Below the pieces are notes generated by a model. It had not been told where the DNA came from. It ran no database searches and was given only the letters and a program-made list of their open reading frames with translations. From DATJGR01 sp963735085 (GTDB lineage: Bacteria; Pseudomonadota; Gammaproteobacteria; Pseudomonadales; Azotimanducaceae): a stretch of DNA of 64,000 nucleotides. The stretch lies in NCBI GenBank assembly GCA_963735085.1, contig CAVTJP010000002.1:992001-1056000 (forward strand), read 5' to 3'. Of the stretch, positions 1 through 9,434 are shown in pieces. The stretch's first letter is position 1, and each line of letters begins with the position of its first letter. The position numbers and the translations under genes were made by a program.

Positions 1-1360
1 CTTCTTCGGCGCGGTCCAGACCATGCGCCAGCATCCTTTCGCTGTTCTCGCTGAGCCGATAGGTGATCCTCGGTGCAGGGATACCGTCGGAATCAACCAG
101 AGCGGGATCCAACGTAACGGTGTTGGTTTCTTCCGGGAGGTCTTCGCACAGCACGCCGACCGATGCGACGTGATCGAACGTCTTGCCGAACGCAGCGTGA
201 TGCCCGGGACCCCACGGAATCGAACCCGACGCGTATCCCTGCATCGCGGTCACCAGCGGCCCTGCACCGCGCGTGATCTGCATGTTGTAGCCGCGCACGA
301 ACCCGCGCGTTAGATCGGTTTCGTAGAACTCCTTGCTGAGGATGCAGCAACCCTGCGGGCCTTTGTGGCTGTCCAACCGTTCCTCGAAGACGCCCTGCAC
401 GAAACCAATTGGATGGAACATCAGGTTCTTGCCAACGAGCCCGCTACGGTTGCACAACCCGTCGGGAAACTGCGCGCATTTCGAATTCAGCAGTATCCGC
501 GGCGTACCCACGCCGTTGCACGCCATCACCACGACTTCGGCTTTCTGATGACACTCCGCGCCGTCCGCGTCGTAGTAGATCACGCCGTCCGCCATGCCGG
601 CATCGTTCAGCGTTATCCGGCTGACGCGGCATCGCGTTCTGAGTTCGACGCCTTTGCGTAGTGCTTCCGGCCAGTAGGTGACGTCGACGCTGGACTTCGC
701 ACCTTGCGAACAGCCGGACAGACACGGCCCGAGATTCAGGCATTTGTCGCGCCCCTCGTAGGGCCGCGTGATGATCGCGCTATCCGACGGCCACCAATGC
801 CAACCCAGCTTGTTGTAGCCCCGCGCAATGGTCTCACCGACAAGGCCGAGCGGAATCGGCGGCAGCGGCGGTTGCTTCGGCGGATACATCGGGTCGCCGG
901 CCAATCCGGCAACGCCCATCATGCGATCGTTCTGCGAGAAATACGGCTCCAACCGGTCGTAGTCGACCGGCCAATCGTCCGCAACGCCGTCCAAGGTCTT
1001 CACGTTGAAATCCGAAGGGTGCAGACGAGGGAAGTGAGCCGCGTAGAGAATCGTGCCGCCGCCGACACCGTTGAAGTTGACCACGCTGATCGGCGATTCA
1101 GTGTTGTTGATCGGATAGTCCGTCTTCAGACCACGGACATTGGGATTGATGTTGTAGGCACCGAACTGCTGGCTTTCCCAATCTTTCCGGGTGCTGGGAT
1201 ATTCGGCGGAATTCGTCCAATCACCCTGCTCGAAGCAGACGATCCGCATGCGCGTATCGGCGAGGCTCCACGCCACGGCGGCGCCGGACGCGCCGGCGCC
1301 GACGATCAGCACATCTATCGGATCGGTATCTGAAGCGTTCGACATTTCGAAATCGATCAT
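1..1360 (-). CDS. GMC-family FAD oxidoreductase (3' end off the window)
   Basis: Read on the minus strand, an uninterrupted frame runs from about 1360 past base 1, so the C-terminus is missing. Two in-frame ATGs (1360 and 1345) are possible starts; neither has a strong ribosome site. The N-terminus has the FAD dinucleotide motif GAGASG after a short leader. A later segment NFNGVGGGTILYAAHFPR is typical of the GMC oxidoreductases of the gluconate/glucose dehydrogenase large-subunit type, which oxidise alcohols or sugars with FAD. A Cys-containing stretch (GPCLSGCSQGAKSS) is also characteristic of that subgroup. The substrate cannot be inferred. A gamma subunit or cytochrome partner, if any, would lie to the left of the window. 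Confidence 0.85.
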   Translation of the reverse strand, partial: MIDFEMSNASDTDPIDVLIVGAGASGAAVAWSLADTRMRIVCFEQGDWTNSAEYPSTRKDWESQQFGAYNINPNVRGLKTDYPINNTESPISVVNFNGVGGGTILYAAHFPRLHPSDFNVKTLDGVADDWPVDYDRLEPYFSQNDRMMGVAGLAGDPMYPPKQPPLPPIPLGLVGETIARGYNKLGWHWWPSDSAIITRPYEGRDKCLNLGPCLSGCSQGAKSSVDVTYWPEALRKGVELRTRCRVSRITLNDAGMADGVIYYDADGAECHQKAEVVVMACNGVGTPRILLNSKCAQFPDGLCNRSGLVGKNLMFHPIGFVQGVFEERLDSHKGPQGCCILSKEFYETDLTRGFVRGYNMQITRGAGPLVTAMQGYASGSIPWGPGHHAAFGKTFDHVASVGVLCEDLPEETNTVTLDPALVDSDGIPAPRITYRLSENSERMLAHGLDRAEE

Positions 1361-1460
1361 TCTGCTGCGAAGCAATTGGAAAGATCAGACACTCACCTTG
1401 CCATTCCACAAACCTGACTTGCAACGCACAACTTCGTTAAGATGGAAGCCAACACGCACG

Positions 1461-2387
1461 TCAGACCGACATCAACTCGCCGTCCCACAACCGCCGAACG
1501 AACACCGCCACCGGCAGGATCTCGATACCATCGTCGGTCCTGCGCGCGCGCGGTTCGCGACAGACCACGACTCGTAGCGCAACGCGCGGCTGGTCCTGCA
1601 CGAGACTGCGCAACCCGCCGAGGTGATCCTGCGTGATTTTCGCACTCGACTTGGCTTCGATCGCAACGCCCATGTCGCCGACGATAAAGTCCACTTCGAT
1701 GCCGCTGGCAAGCCGCCAATACGACAGCGCGCCATCGTATTCCCGGTAGCTCACGAACGTACACAACTCATGAAATACCCAGTTCTCGAACGCTTTGCCG
1801 TACAGTTCGGAACCGGGTGTCAGTTCGCCGCGGCGCGCCAGCCGATTCACGACCCCCACATCGGCGAAGTAGAACTTGGGTGCACCGATCACGCGCCGCT
1901 TTGGCCGCTTGCGATAGGCAGGCAACCAGCGCCCGAGCAACGTGTTCACGAGGATCGTGAAGTAGCTCTTCGCCGTGTGGCTCGACACACCACACTCGCG
2001 CGCGATGTTCGAAAAGTTCACGAGTTCGCCGTCGGATAACGCCGCGATATCGAGAAACTCCGAGAACGTCGGCAGATTGCGTACCAGTCCCTCGGCGACA
2101 ACCTCCTCCTTGAGATAGTCGGCGACATAGGCTTCGAGCAGGCGACGCGCTCGATCCGATCCGTAGATGCGTGGCAGATAGCCACGATTGAGCAATCGAT
2201 CGAGATCGAATTCGGCACCGAGTTCTCGCGCGGAAAGACCATGCAGCTCGTAGCGTAACGCGCGGCCACCCAACAGATTGGCAGCGCCGCGCTTGACCTT
2301 GCGTGCGCTCGAGCCGCACAACACAAAATGTGATCGGCGGTTCTCGATGAGCCAATGCACCTCATCCAGCAACGCGGGTACCTTCAA
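1461..2387 (-). pseudogene. DUF4143 AAA ATPase, N-terminally truncated
   Basis: The frame encodes the C-terminal two thirds of an AAA ATPase/DUF4143 protein. It opens at VPALLDEVHWLIE (end of Walker B), continues through the sensor-like LCGSSARK, and ends in the nuclease-like half with YWRLASGIEVDFIV and AIEAKSSA. The Walker A P-loop and everything before Walker B are absent. A TAG stop lies in frame just upstream, and the only start is a TTG at 2387. The family is usually about 370-400 aa and is often mobile. The 5' break coincides with the 5' break of the divergent glycosyltransferase remnant, so one deletion probably removed both N-termini. It is very unlikely to bind ATP. Confidence 0.85.
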
Positions 2388-2395
2388 CCGTCTCT

Positions 2396-3141
2396 ATGAA
2401 GACGCCGGAGCTGCTGCAGAGACTAAATGCCGAGCGGTTGCGCCTGCGGTTGCCCGAAGTGGCCAGCGTTGTCGAGCAGGCCAGTCGAGCCGACGCAGTC
2501 TTAGTATTCACACCGGCACAGTTTGACGCAACGCGCGACGGACAGCCCGGCAATCTCCACTACGTCGGTCCGCTGGCGTGTCTGCCGTCGCGGCAGTCCG
2601 GTCCGGACTACGAATAGGCGTGGCCCGGCGCTGATCAAAGACCGCTCGTGCTCGTCAGCTTCAGCACCAGCGATATGAACCAGGCCGACGCGTTGCAGCG
2701 CGTTGCCGATGCGTTGGGCGGCCTGGACGTTCGCGGCCTGCTGACGGTCGGGCCAGCCATGGACGCCGGCGCGCTGCGGCTGCCGCTTAATGTCGTGGCC
2801 GAATCGTTCGTACCGCACGCGCAAGTGATACGACATGCCGCGCTCGTGGTTACGCACGCGGGCCACGGGACGACGATGACTGCGGTCACCGCGGGCATTC
2901 CATTACTCTGCATGCCGATGGGCAGAGATCAGTTCAACGTCAGTGCGCGCGTAACCGCGAACGGGCTGTGGGCCGTGTCGTGTCGCAGGATGCGCCTGTG
3001 CAGGTGCTTCGAAGCGCCGTCGCAGACATCCTCGCGGATCCAGCGTTGGCCGAACGATGCAGGGAATTTGCTGACGGGATCGATCTCGAGGATGGGCTCG
3101 CCAAGGCTATAGCTGTGTTCGACGGGTTCCGCGACCGATAG
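2396..3141 (+). pseudogene. MGT/UGT-type glycosyltransferase remnant (stop + frameshift)
   Basis: Conceptual translation gives the C-terminal half of a GT1-family (MGT-like) glycosyltransferase. Visible parts are a linker ending in NLHYVGPL, the start of the nucleotide-sugar domain (VLVSFSTSD), and the donor-binding signature VVTHAGHGTTMTAVTAGIPL followed by the xDQ acidic/amide pair. Three lesions are visible. The N-terminal acceptor domain is missing, there is an in-frame TAG at 2615-2617, and a frameshift near 2969 moves the C-terminal helix (VLRSAVADILADPALAERC) to another frame that ends at the TAG at 3139-3141. The frames join perfectly by homology, so this is a decayed gene rather than chance ORFs. 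Confidence 0.85.
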
Positions 3142-3179
3142 CGAACTCAACACCGTTACGCCTATGCCCCGGTGGTTTC

Positions 3180-3671
3180 CTATGTCTCCTCCAGCGTCGC
3201 GACCGCTTCAGTCAGCTGACGTGTCCATTCGGCGGTGTACCCCGACACGCCTAGGCGCTGCCGCGACCAGTCGATCGATTCCCGCTGAGCATTCCAGCTC
3301 CTGTAAGCAACTGGATACTGATGAAGGAACAGCGCCATATTGCCCAGATGAACCCCTTCGCGACCAGTCCCGCGGATGACGTTTCTACTGAATCCAAGGA
3401 AATGATGATCGGCCCGCAATTTCACAAGCTGGTCAAATACAAATCGTTCCGGCGCACTCAATTCACCTCCGGCATTTCCCTTTATCCACACGTCAGCGTG
3501 CGCCATGAACCGGCTGTCAATCTCACATTCTTGCCCGGCAACTACGGCAAAAGCGTCGGCTTCCGACTGCGTTCTAGCCTCCCTGATCTGAAGTGCCAGA
3601 TAAGCCAATGTCACAATCACGGCGAACGCACCGACCATCTCGCCAACTGCCCCGATCGCATCCCAGTTCAT
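3180..3671 (-). CDS. Hypothetical membrane-anchored protein, paralogue A
   Basis: 163 aa. The ATG at 3671 is chosen over the longer frame because GGAGGGG stands 7 nt upstream and the protein then starts directly with a hydrophobic segment (about residues 7-29, ending VTLAYLALQIREA). The rest is soluble and charged, with no catalytic motif I recognise. The N-terminus is clearly homologous to the divergent gene at 3817 (shared core VTLAYLA-QVR/QIR). This pattern, one N-terminal membrane helix followed by about 130 soluble residues, is common in uncharacterised proteobacterial proteins. Function is unknown. Confidence 0.7.
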   Translation of the reverse strand: MNWDAIGAVGEMVGAFAVIVTLAYLALQIREARTQSEADAFAVVAGQECEIDSRFMAHADVWIKGNAGGELSAPERFVFDQLVKLRADHHFLGFSRNVIRGTGREGVHLGNMALFLHQYPVAYRSWNAQRESIDWSRQRLGVSGYTAEWTRQLTEAVATLEET

Positions 3672-3816
3672 CACATCCCCTCCGGTTGACCGTTGGGGGA
3701 GGCTACCACTTGCACGGTTGTCGATGACGCTGGGTTGAGGACGCCCACTTCGGCGGGACGTTCGTCGGCGAGGCCGTTCTGCTATAGCCTCTATCTGCTG
3801 AGCGGAGGGGAAAATC

Positions 3817-4200
3817 ATGGACCTACTGGATACGGCGCAACTGCTGGGAAACGTTGGCGAGTTCTTGGGTGCAATCGCAGTCTTAGTCACGCTGGCGTAT
3901 CTGGCTGTTCAAGTACGGCACAGCAAAGAGGCGACCGAAGCCAACACGAAGCTTGTTGAGGAAAGTCATCGGCTGGCGCTGGCGCAGAACCAGATTGCTC
4001 GAGTCGATCTGATCCAACGACAAGTGCAGATTCTGTCCGCATCCTCGGAACTGGCGGAAATCTTCGTCAAATACGAACGGGATGGAATCGAAACGCTCAC
4101 CGCAGTTGAGCGACGTCGGTTCGCGAGCTGGCACATCGTCCAGCACTATCTTCTAGACTCGCTCACTCGCCGAAGCCAATCTTCCTCATCAGCGAAATGA
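3817..4200 (+). CDS. Hypothetical membrane-anchored protein, paralogue B (3'-truncated?)
   Basis: 127 aa. It has one N-terminal hydrophobic helix (about residues 12-32, core GAIAVLVTLAYLAVQVR) followed by a helical, Glu/Gln-rich segment. A ribosome site (GGAGGGG) lies 5-6 nt before the ATG. It is a divergent paralogue of the gene at 3180-3671. Its last 12 codons overlap the 3' end of the convergent TPR gene and read as low-complexity LTRRSQSSSSAK, so the natural C-terminus was probably lost by a rearrangement near 4160. Paralogue A continues for about 35 residues more. Function is unknown and it may be non-functional. Confidence 0.55.
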   Translation: MDLLDTAQLLGNVGEFLGAIAVLVTLAYLAVQVRHSKEATEANTKLVEESHRLALAQNQIARVDLIQRQVQILSASSELAEIFVKYERDGIETLTAVERRRFASWHIVQHYLLDSLTRRSQSSSSAK

Positions 4201-5896
4201 ACCGCGATTCCGACCGTAGCGGGTCGAAGATCCGATCGTTCCTGATCCACCCGAGCCACTGCGAATCGGCTTCGTAAGCCTGCTCCAGATAGTCGAGCGC
4301 GCGCGCACGATCTCCCAGACCGAGAGACACGACCGCGAGATTGAACGGCGCAACGTACCCGTGCAGCGATCTCTGCCGCAGTTCCTTGATGGCTTCGAGG
4401 GCGCGTGTGCGATCGCCGGTAGCAGCATAGGCATAACCGAGCCACGCAATTGCAACCCCCGGCGACTCCATCGCCTTAGCCCTTTCCAGTTCCGGAATAG
4501 CCTCGCGAACTTGGCCCGCCTGAATGTCGATCCAGCCTGTCGACCATGTTGCAAGGTAGAAGTGGGGATCGAGATATCCGGCCCGCGCCGCCAACGCTTT
4601 GGCCTGCTGATATTTTGCCTGCCAGGCAAGCGCAAACGTGCCGTCAATGGCTACCTGGGGTGATAGCGGGTCCAACTCGGTGGCGATCCGGGTCTCCGCA
4701 ATTGATTCGTCGAATCTACCCTGGAGTGCCAGGGACACCGCGAACTGAGAATGAGCGAACGCATAACTTGGATTGAGAGCAAACGCCCGTCGAAATTCCA
4801 CCTCGGACCCCGACCAATCGTATTCATAGTTGACTTTGAACACCGCGAGGGACGTGTGCGCTTCCGCGGAATCATCGTCCAGTCGAACCGCCTGCTCGGC
4901 CGCCGACTTTGCCTTCGCCCTGGCTTGCGTCGACGTAAAAACACTCTCGTTGATGCCCGCCCAGAGGTACGCATCGGACAAGCCGGAGTATGCAGGCGCA
5001 AAGCCGGGTGCCAGCTTCACCGCGAGTTCGAATTGCGCAATTGCTTTGCTGAGATTTTCATCGCTTGGCCGGTTGAAGAAATAGCGCCCCTTAATATAAG
5101 CGTCATAGGCATCGGACTGGACGGTGGGCGCGCTGGACAGTCGCGTCTGCTCGCCCGGGGTGAGTTGCACATCGATCTCGCGCGCGATGGTCGTGGCCAG
5201 TTCCGCCTGCAGCGCCAGTACGTCGCGGGAGTTGCCATCGAAGCTCTTCGCCCACAGATGTTTGTCCGCCCGGGCGTCGATCAGTTGTGCCGTGATCCGG
5301 ACGTGGTCACCGACCCGCTGCACCGAGCCTTCGAGCACCGCGTCCACGTCGAGGATTTTTGCGATCTCGGGCGTTGCCGGCCGATGGTCACCTTTGAACT
5401 GCGTCGTGGAGCCGCGCGAGATCACCCGCAGCTTGCTGATCGTCGCGAGATCTGCAGTCAGCTGATCGGTCATGCCCTCGGCGAAATAATCCTGTTTCGA
5501 ATCGCCGGAATAATTGTCGAGCGGAAGCACGGCGATCGAGCGGATGGTGTGCGCCGCGCTGGTTGGCTCCGGTGCACTAGCCACGCGCTCCGACAGCGCT
5601 CGGTCGGGTGCGAGAAGCCATATCGTCGCGCCACCGATCGTCAGCAGCAGCGCCAGGATCACCAACTCCGTTCCGGATACGCGTTGCGCACCCCGCTCCC
5701 CGTGATACCACGCGAGCAGACACGCGACGAAGAAACCGAGCACGAGAGCGAGCGTGATGCCGCGCTGCACATCGGCGGGCCAGTCGAACTGATGCGCAAC
5801 GATGTCGACGCCCTGCAACAACGCAAACGCCGCCGCGGCATACGCGAGCGCCCACTGCACCAGCTTGCGCTGCTTGAGCTGCGCGATCAGCGTCAC
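4163..5896 (-). CDS. Membrane-anchored TolB-like/TPR protein 1
   Basis: 577 aa, GTG start with a GAGG-type ribosome site. There are three hydrophobic helices near residues 12-34, 45-64 and 75-94. A TolB N-terminal/FlgO-like domain starts at SIAVLPLDNYSGD and includes YFAEGMTDQL, VISRGSTTQFK and DAVLEGSVQR. Several tetratricopeptide repeats then run to the end. The same architecture occurs with adenylate-cyclase or CadC-type domains in other proteobacteria; here no DNA-binding or cyclase domain is present. It is probably a protein-interaction scaffold at the inner membrane. It lies 27 nt downstream of a tandem paralogue and is likely co-transcribed with it. Its 3' end overlaps a convergent ORF by 38 nt. 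Confidence 0.8.
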   Translation of the reverse strand: MTLIAQLKQRKLVQWALAYAAAAFALLQGVDIVAHQFDWPADVQRGITLALVLGFFVACLLAWYHGERGAQRVSGTELVILALLLTIGGATIWLLAPDRALSERVASAPEPTSAAHTIRSIAVLPLDNYSGDSKQDYFAEGMTDQLTADLATISKLRVISRGSTTQFKGDHRPATPEIAKILDVDAVLEGSVQRVGDHVRITAQLIDARADKHLWAKSFDGNSRDVLALQAELATTIAREIDVQLTPGEQTRLSSAPTVQSDAYDAYIKGRYFFNRPSDENLSKAIAQFELAVKLAPGFAPAYSGLSDAYLWAGINESVFTSTQARAKAKSAAEQAVRLDDDSAEAHTSLAVFKVNYEYDWSGSEVEFRRAFALNPSYAFAHSQFAVSLALQGRFDESIAETRIATELDPLSPQVAIDGTFALAWQAKYQQAKALAARAGYLDPHFYLATWSTGWIDIQAGQVREAIPELERAKAMESPGVAIAWLGYAYAATGDRTRALEAIKELRQRSLHGYVAPFNLAVVSLGLGDRARALDYLEQAYEADSQWLGWIRNDRIFDPLRSESRFISLMRKIGFGE

Positions 5897-5923
5897 GGCT
5901 TCACCTCGAATACTGGGCCGGCA

Positions 5924-7672
5924 TCACGGCGATTCCGGGACATCGAATCCCGCCTGTTTCATCAACACATGAAACCGCGGCTCCGCGCGCAGCGGATCGA
6001 ACACGTGCGACAGCTTGAGGTAGCCGAGCCACTGCGTATCGGACGCTTGCGCCTGCTCGAGATCGGTCAGGGCCTGCGCGTTGTTGCCGAGCCCGAGATG
6101 TACGAGCGCCAGATTGAACGGCGCGACGCGCTCATTCGGGGAGCGCTGCGTCATGGCCTCAATCGTTGCAAGCGCACGTACCCGATCCCCCGAAGCGCCA
6201 TACGCATACCCCAGCCACGCGAGGGGGTAGACGGGGGACTCCAGTTCGGTCGCACGGCGCAGGTCGGCGATGCCGTCCCCGCTTTTGCCTTCCTCAATAT
6301 AAGTCCAGCCCCGTAGCCAGTACCCATAGAAGAAGTCCGGGGCCAGATACATGCCGCGCGCCACGCGTGCGCGCGCCTTTTCGTACTTGCCGTCGAATGC
6401 GAGCGGAATCGCGAGGTCCATCACCATCAAAGGTGACAGCGGGTCCAGCGCCGCGGCACGTTCGCTCTCGGCAAGCGACAAGTCGAACTTGCCCTCGAAA
6501 GCGACCGTAATCGCATACTGATCATGGGCGTAGGCGTAGTTGGGACGCAGCGCAATGGCCTTCCTGAATTCGGCCTCGCAACGGGGCCAGTCGTACTCGA
6601 AGAAACACAGGTACTGCGCCATCGAGTTGTGGGCTTCACCCGAGGCGGAGTCCAACTGAATGGCGCGGTCCGCGGCTTCCAGAACCTTTGGACGCACCTC
6701 GGTGGCGGTGTAAACCCCTTCGTTGAAGCCGGCCCACAAATAGGAATCCGCTAGACCTGAATAAGCGGGCGCGAATGTCGGGTCGAGCTGTATTGCATGC
6801 TGGAATTGCGCGATCGCCTTCTGAATGTTCTCGTCACTCAACCGCAGATAGAAATAGCGCCCCCTGAGATAGGCGTCATACGCCTCGGGATTCACATTCG
6901 GGGAACTCGACAGCCGCGATTGCTCGCCTGGCGTCAACTGCACATTGATTTCCTGCGCGATGGCCGCTGCCAGGCGATCCTGCACCGCCAACACATCGAC
7001 TGAGTCGCCCTCGAAGCTCTTGGCCCACAGATGTTTATCGGCGACCGCATCGATCAGCTGAGCGGTGATCCGCACCCTCTCGCCGACCCGAAGCACTGAA
7101 CCCTCCACCACGGCATCGACGCTCAGCAGCTTGGCGATTTCCGGCGTTGGCGGTCGCTTGTCGCCTTTGAACTGCGTCGTCGAGCCGCGCGAGATCACCC
7201 GCAGCCGGCTGATCATCGCGAGATCCGTCGTGAGCTGGTCGGTCATGCCTTCGGCGAAATACTCCTGGCTTGCATCGCCGGAATAATTGTCGAGCGGAAG
7301 CACGGCGATCGAGCGGATCGCATGTGCGGGGCTGGTTGACTCCGGTGCACTCGCCACGCGCTCCGACAGCGCTCGGTCGGGTGCGAGAAACCATATCGTC
7401 GCGCCACCGATCGTCAGCAGCAGCGCGAGGATCACCAACTCCGTTCCGGATACGCGTTGCGCACCCCGCTCCCCGTGATACCACGCGAGCAGACACGCGA
7501 CGAAGAAACCGAGCACGAGAGCGAGCGTGATGCCGCGTTGTATATCGGCGGGCCAGTCGAATTGATGCGCGATGATGTCGACGCCCTGCAGCAATGCAAA
7601 CGCTGCCGCGGCGTATGCGAGCGCCCACTGCACCAGCTTGCGCTGCTTGAGCTGCGCGATCAGGGCCAGCAC
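5924..7672 (-). CDS. Membrane-anchored TolB-like/TPR protein 2
   Basis: 582 aa, GTG start. Tandem paralogue of the gene at 4163-5896 with the same layout: three N-terminal membrane helices, a TolB/FlgO-like domain from SIAVLPLDNYSGD, then TPR repeats. The first roughly 110 codons are nearly identical to the sister gene at the DNA level, including runs of about 100 identical bases, whereas the TPR half has diverged strongly. This indicates recent gene conversion of the membrane/TolB part, or selection for different TPR partners. Role unknown; probably an inner-membrane sensor or scaffold. Confidence 0.8.
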   Translation of the reverse strand: MLALIAQLKQRKLVQWALAYAAAAFALLQGVDIIAHQFDWPADIQRGITLALVLGFFVACLLAWYHGERGAQRVSGTELVILALLLTIGGATIWFLAPDRALSERVASAPESTSPAHAIRSIAVLPLDNYSGDASQEYFAEGMTDQLTTDLAMISRLRVISRGSTTQFKGDKRPPTPEIAKLLSVDAVVEGSVLRVGERVRITAQLIDAVADKHLWAKSFEGDSVDVLAVQDRLAAAIAQEINVQLTPGEQSRLSSSPNVNPEAYDAYLRGRYFYLRLSDENIQKAIAQFQHAIQLDPTFAPAYSGLADSYLWAGFNEGVYTATEVRPKVLEAADRAIQLDSASGEAHNSMAQYLCFFEYDWPRCEAEFRKAIALRPNYAYAHDQYAITVAFEGKFDLSLAESERAAALDPLSPLMVMDLAIPLAFDGKYEKARARVARGMYLAPDFFYGYWLRGWTYIEEGKSGDGIADLRRATELESPVYPLAWLGYAYGASGDRVRALATIEAMTQRSPNERVAPFNLALVHLGLGNNAQALTDLEQAQASDTQWLGYLKLSHVFDPLRAEPRFHVLMKQAGFDVPESP

Positions 7673-7776
7673 CGCGTCACCGGACTACCAGATCTCAATC
7701 GGAGCACCGATCGCATGCGACTCGTCAGCGGCAATTTCCGAAATGCGAGTGTAGCCGATCCATCAATGCTCTCCCG

Positions 7777-8637
7777 CTAACGCAATCTCCGCAGCAGCGA
7801 CTCCTGCCGTACACTGACCAGCAATTCACCCTCACGCGAAAAAAGACGACCATCGTTCAGCCCTCGGCCGTCCGCGGTCGCAATGCAGTGGGCATCGAAC
7901 AACGTCCACTGCCTGACGTCAGCGGTGCGATGGAACCAGAGAGTGTGGTCCAGGCTCATGTGCTGATGCGTTCCGAACGGATCGCCATGCAGGATTGCGG
8001 CGCAAAACGGTAGTGGGTCGTCCGAGATGAACGCCAGCATCATCTGATTCTGTCTGTCTGAGAGCGGTTCGGACTCGAGCAGCCTCAGCCAGTTGCGGAT
8101 GTCGACTGAGCGCGCTTCGCCGTCGATCAACTCCGCCCGCGACTCGAACGCATTGGTCGTTTGCTCCAGCTCAACGCGGCCGCCGGCAGTCACTGGTGCG
8201 CCCGCGGGCGTTGGCCGGCCCGATGCTGCACGCTGCGCTCGGGCGATCTCCGGCGCAACAACTTGTGGCATGTCGGATTGGAATAGTTCGTCTTCGTCTC
8301 GCAACTTCAGCGAAGCCGCCATCGAAAAAACTACATCGTCGTTCTGCGTTGCGACGACTCTACGCGACGAATATGACTTTCCATCTCGCAATGTCTCGAC
8401 ACGGTAGTGGATCGGCAAGCCGCTATCGCCGGTCTTGTGATAATAAGCGTGAATCGAATGCGTCAGCTTGTTTTCATCAACCGTTGCAAACACCGCGGAC
8501 AGCGACTGTGCGACAAAATGGCCACCATAGACGCGGCCGGGAACGCCATAGGGTTCGGTATCACCAACGAATACATTGCGTTTGGCCGATGGCCGAACAG
8601 TCAGAAGATCGACGATATCTCTCGCATACTCGGACAT
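7777..8637 (-). CDS. tesB: Acyl-CoA thioesterase II (TesB-like)
   Basis: 286 aa, the usual TesB length (E. coli TesB is also 286). Double hotdog fold: N-terminal half with VPGRVYGGHFVAQSL and IHAYYHKTGDSGLPIHYRV, C-terminal half with MSLDHTLWFHR and the terminal LLVSVRQESLLRR. The Asp and Thr of LDHT and the Gln of VRQE correspond to the Asp/Thr/Gln catalytic set of TesB. It hydrolyses acyl-CoA thioesters to free acids and CoA in the cytoplasm. It starts 2 nt from the stop of the arylsulfotransferase pseudogene on the same strand, so its original transcript may have included that gene. Confidence 0.9.
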   Translation of the reverse strand: MSEYARDIVDLLTVRPSAKRNVFVGDTEPYGVPGRVYGGHFVAQSLSAVFATVDENKLTHSIHAYYHKTGDSGLPIHYRVETLRDGKSYSSRRVVATQNDDVVFSMAASLKLRDEDELFQSDMPQVVAPEIARAQRAASGRPTPAGAPVTAGGRVELEQTTNAFESRAELIDGEARSVDIRNWLRLLESEPLSDRQNQMMLAFISDDPLPFCAAILHGDPFGTHQHMSLDHTLWFHRTADVRQWTLFDAHCIATADGRGLNDGRLFSREGELLVSVRQESLLRRLR

Positions 8638-8638
8638 G

Positions 8639-9346
8639 TTAGCAACCCCCGGCGTACAGCCGATTCAGATTCCAGAAGCGGTTCGGATCCAGAACGCGGT
8701 TCTTCAATGCGGCGTGATCCGCGCCGTATCGATGCACACGAAACACCAGATTCATGCGACCGCCCAGGCGCGGATTGACGCCCATGACCGTATAGAACGA
8801 AAACGGCGGATCATCGGCGTACTCCCAGACGATCTTGCGTGTTTTGGCGTCGATCTCGACAACGCGCGAAAAATCCATGCTCTTGCGATGCACACCGTTG
8901 CGAAAACGGTGATCGTGTGGTCGCTGGAATATTTTGCGTCGTGTTGATGTGACGTCGTACCGTCATGCCACTTCCATTTGATCTTGCCAGTCTTCGCGCT
9001 CACCTCAGCCAGCATGCGCACGCGCCGGTAGCTCATCAGCCAGTCGCCATTGCCATACAACGTCGCCGTCCCAATCCAGCTCGAAACACGCCGCGGCCTG
9101 GCTGTTCAATCCGCGTTGGTCTTCGACGCTCTCTGACGGCCTTGCCAGCGCCATGAGGTTTCCGTTGGGCAGCAATTCGGCGTTGGTTATTCCCAGCGCG
9201 TTCTGCCATTGATGAACGAAGCGTCCGTGCATGTCGATCAGGAATGCCTTGTCCGTATCGGCCGTGAACAGCGTGTAGCCGCGGTAACTCAGTTGCGGGT
9301 TGTAGTGGATGAGCCCATTGGGATGGTGTTCCGAACGTGCCATCAT
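8639..9346 (-). pseudogene. Arylsulfotransferase (ASST-family) remnant with internal deletions
   Basis: Three blocks in two frames together give an arylsulfotransferase-like beta-propeller protein. Block 1 (9346 to about 9060) has LIDMHGRFVHQWQNALG, ELLPNGNLMAL and ELDWDGDVVWQW, with a good GGGGGAG ribosome site. Block 2 (about 9060-8908) has EVSAKTGKIKWKW and SHQHDA. Block 3 (about 8907-8639) has NGVHRKSMDFSRVVEIDA, IVWEYADDP and a family-like C-terminus. Frames shift near 9055 and 8907. Compared with the family, at least two segments are missing, one between blocks 1 and 2 and one inside block 3 after PPFSFYTV. The protein is broken and cannot fold as a full propeller. Confidence 0.75.
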
Positions 9347-9434
9347 CTCCCCCTCGTCGGCCCGTCATCGTATCGGCGTGGTTGCGCGTGGCGCAAGCCA
9401 CGGTCGTTAACTCGGAGACCAGAAGGATCAACCC

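Noticed and set aside
4751..6316. Long plus-strand open frame (521 codons) opposite the TPR genes
   Set aside because: It is antisense to two clearly coding genes, rich in Arg, His and Cys, and lacks a ribosome site and any domain.
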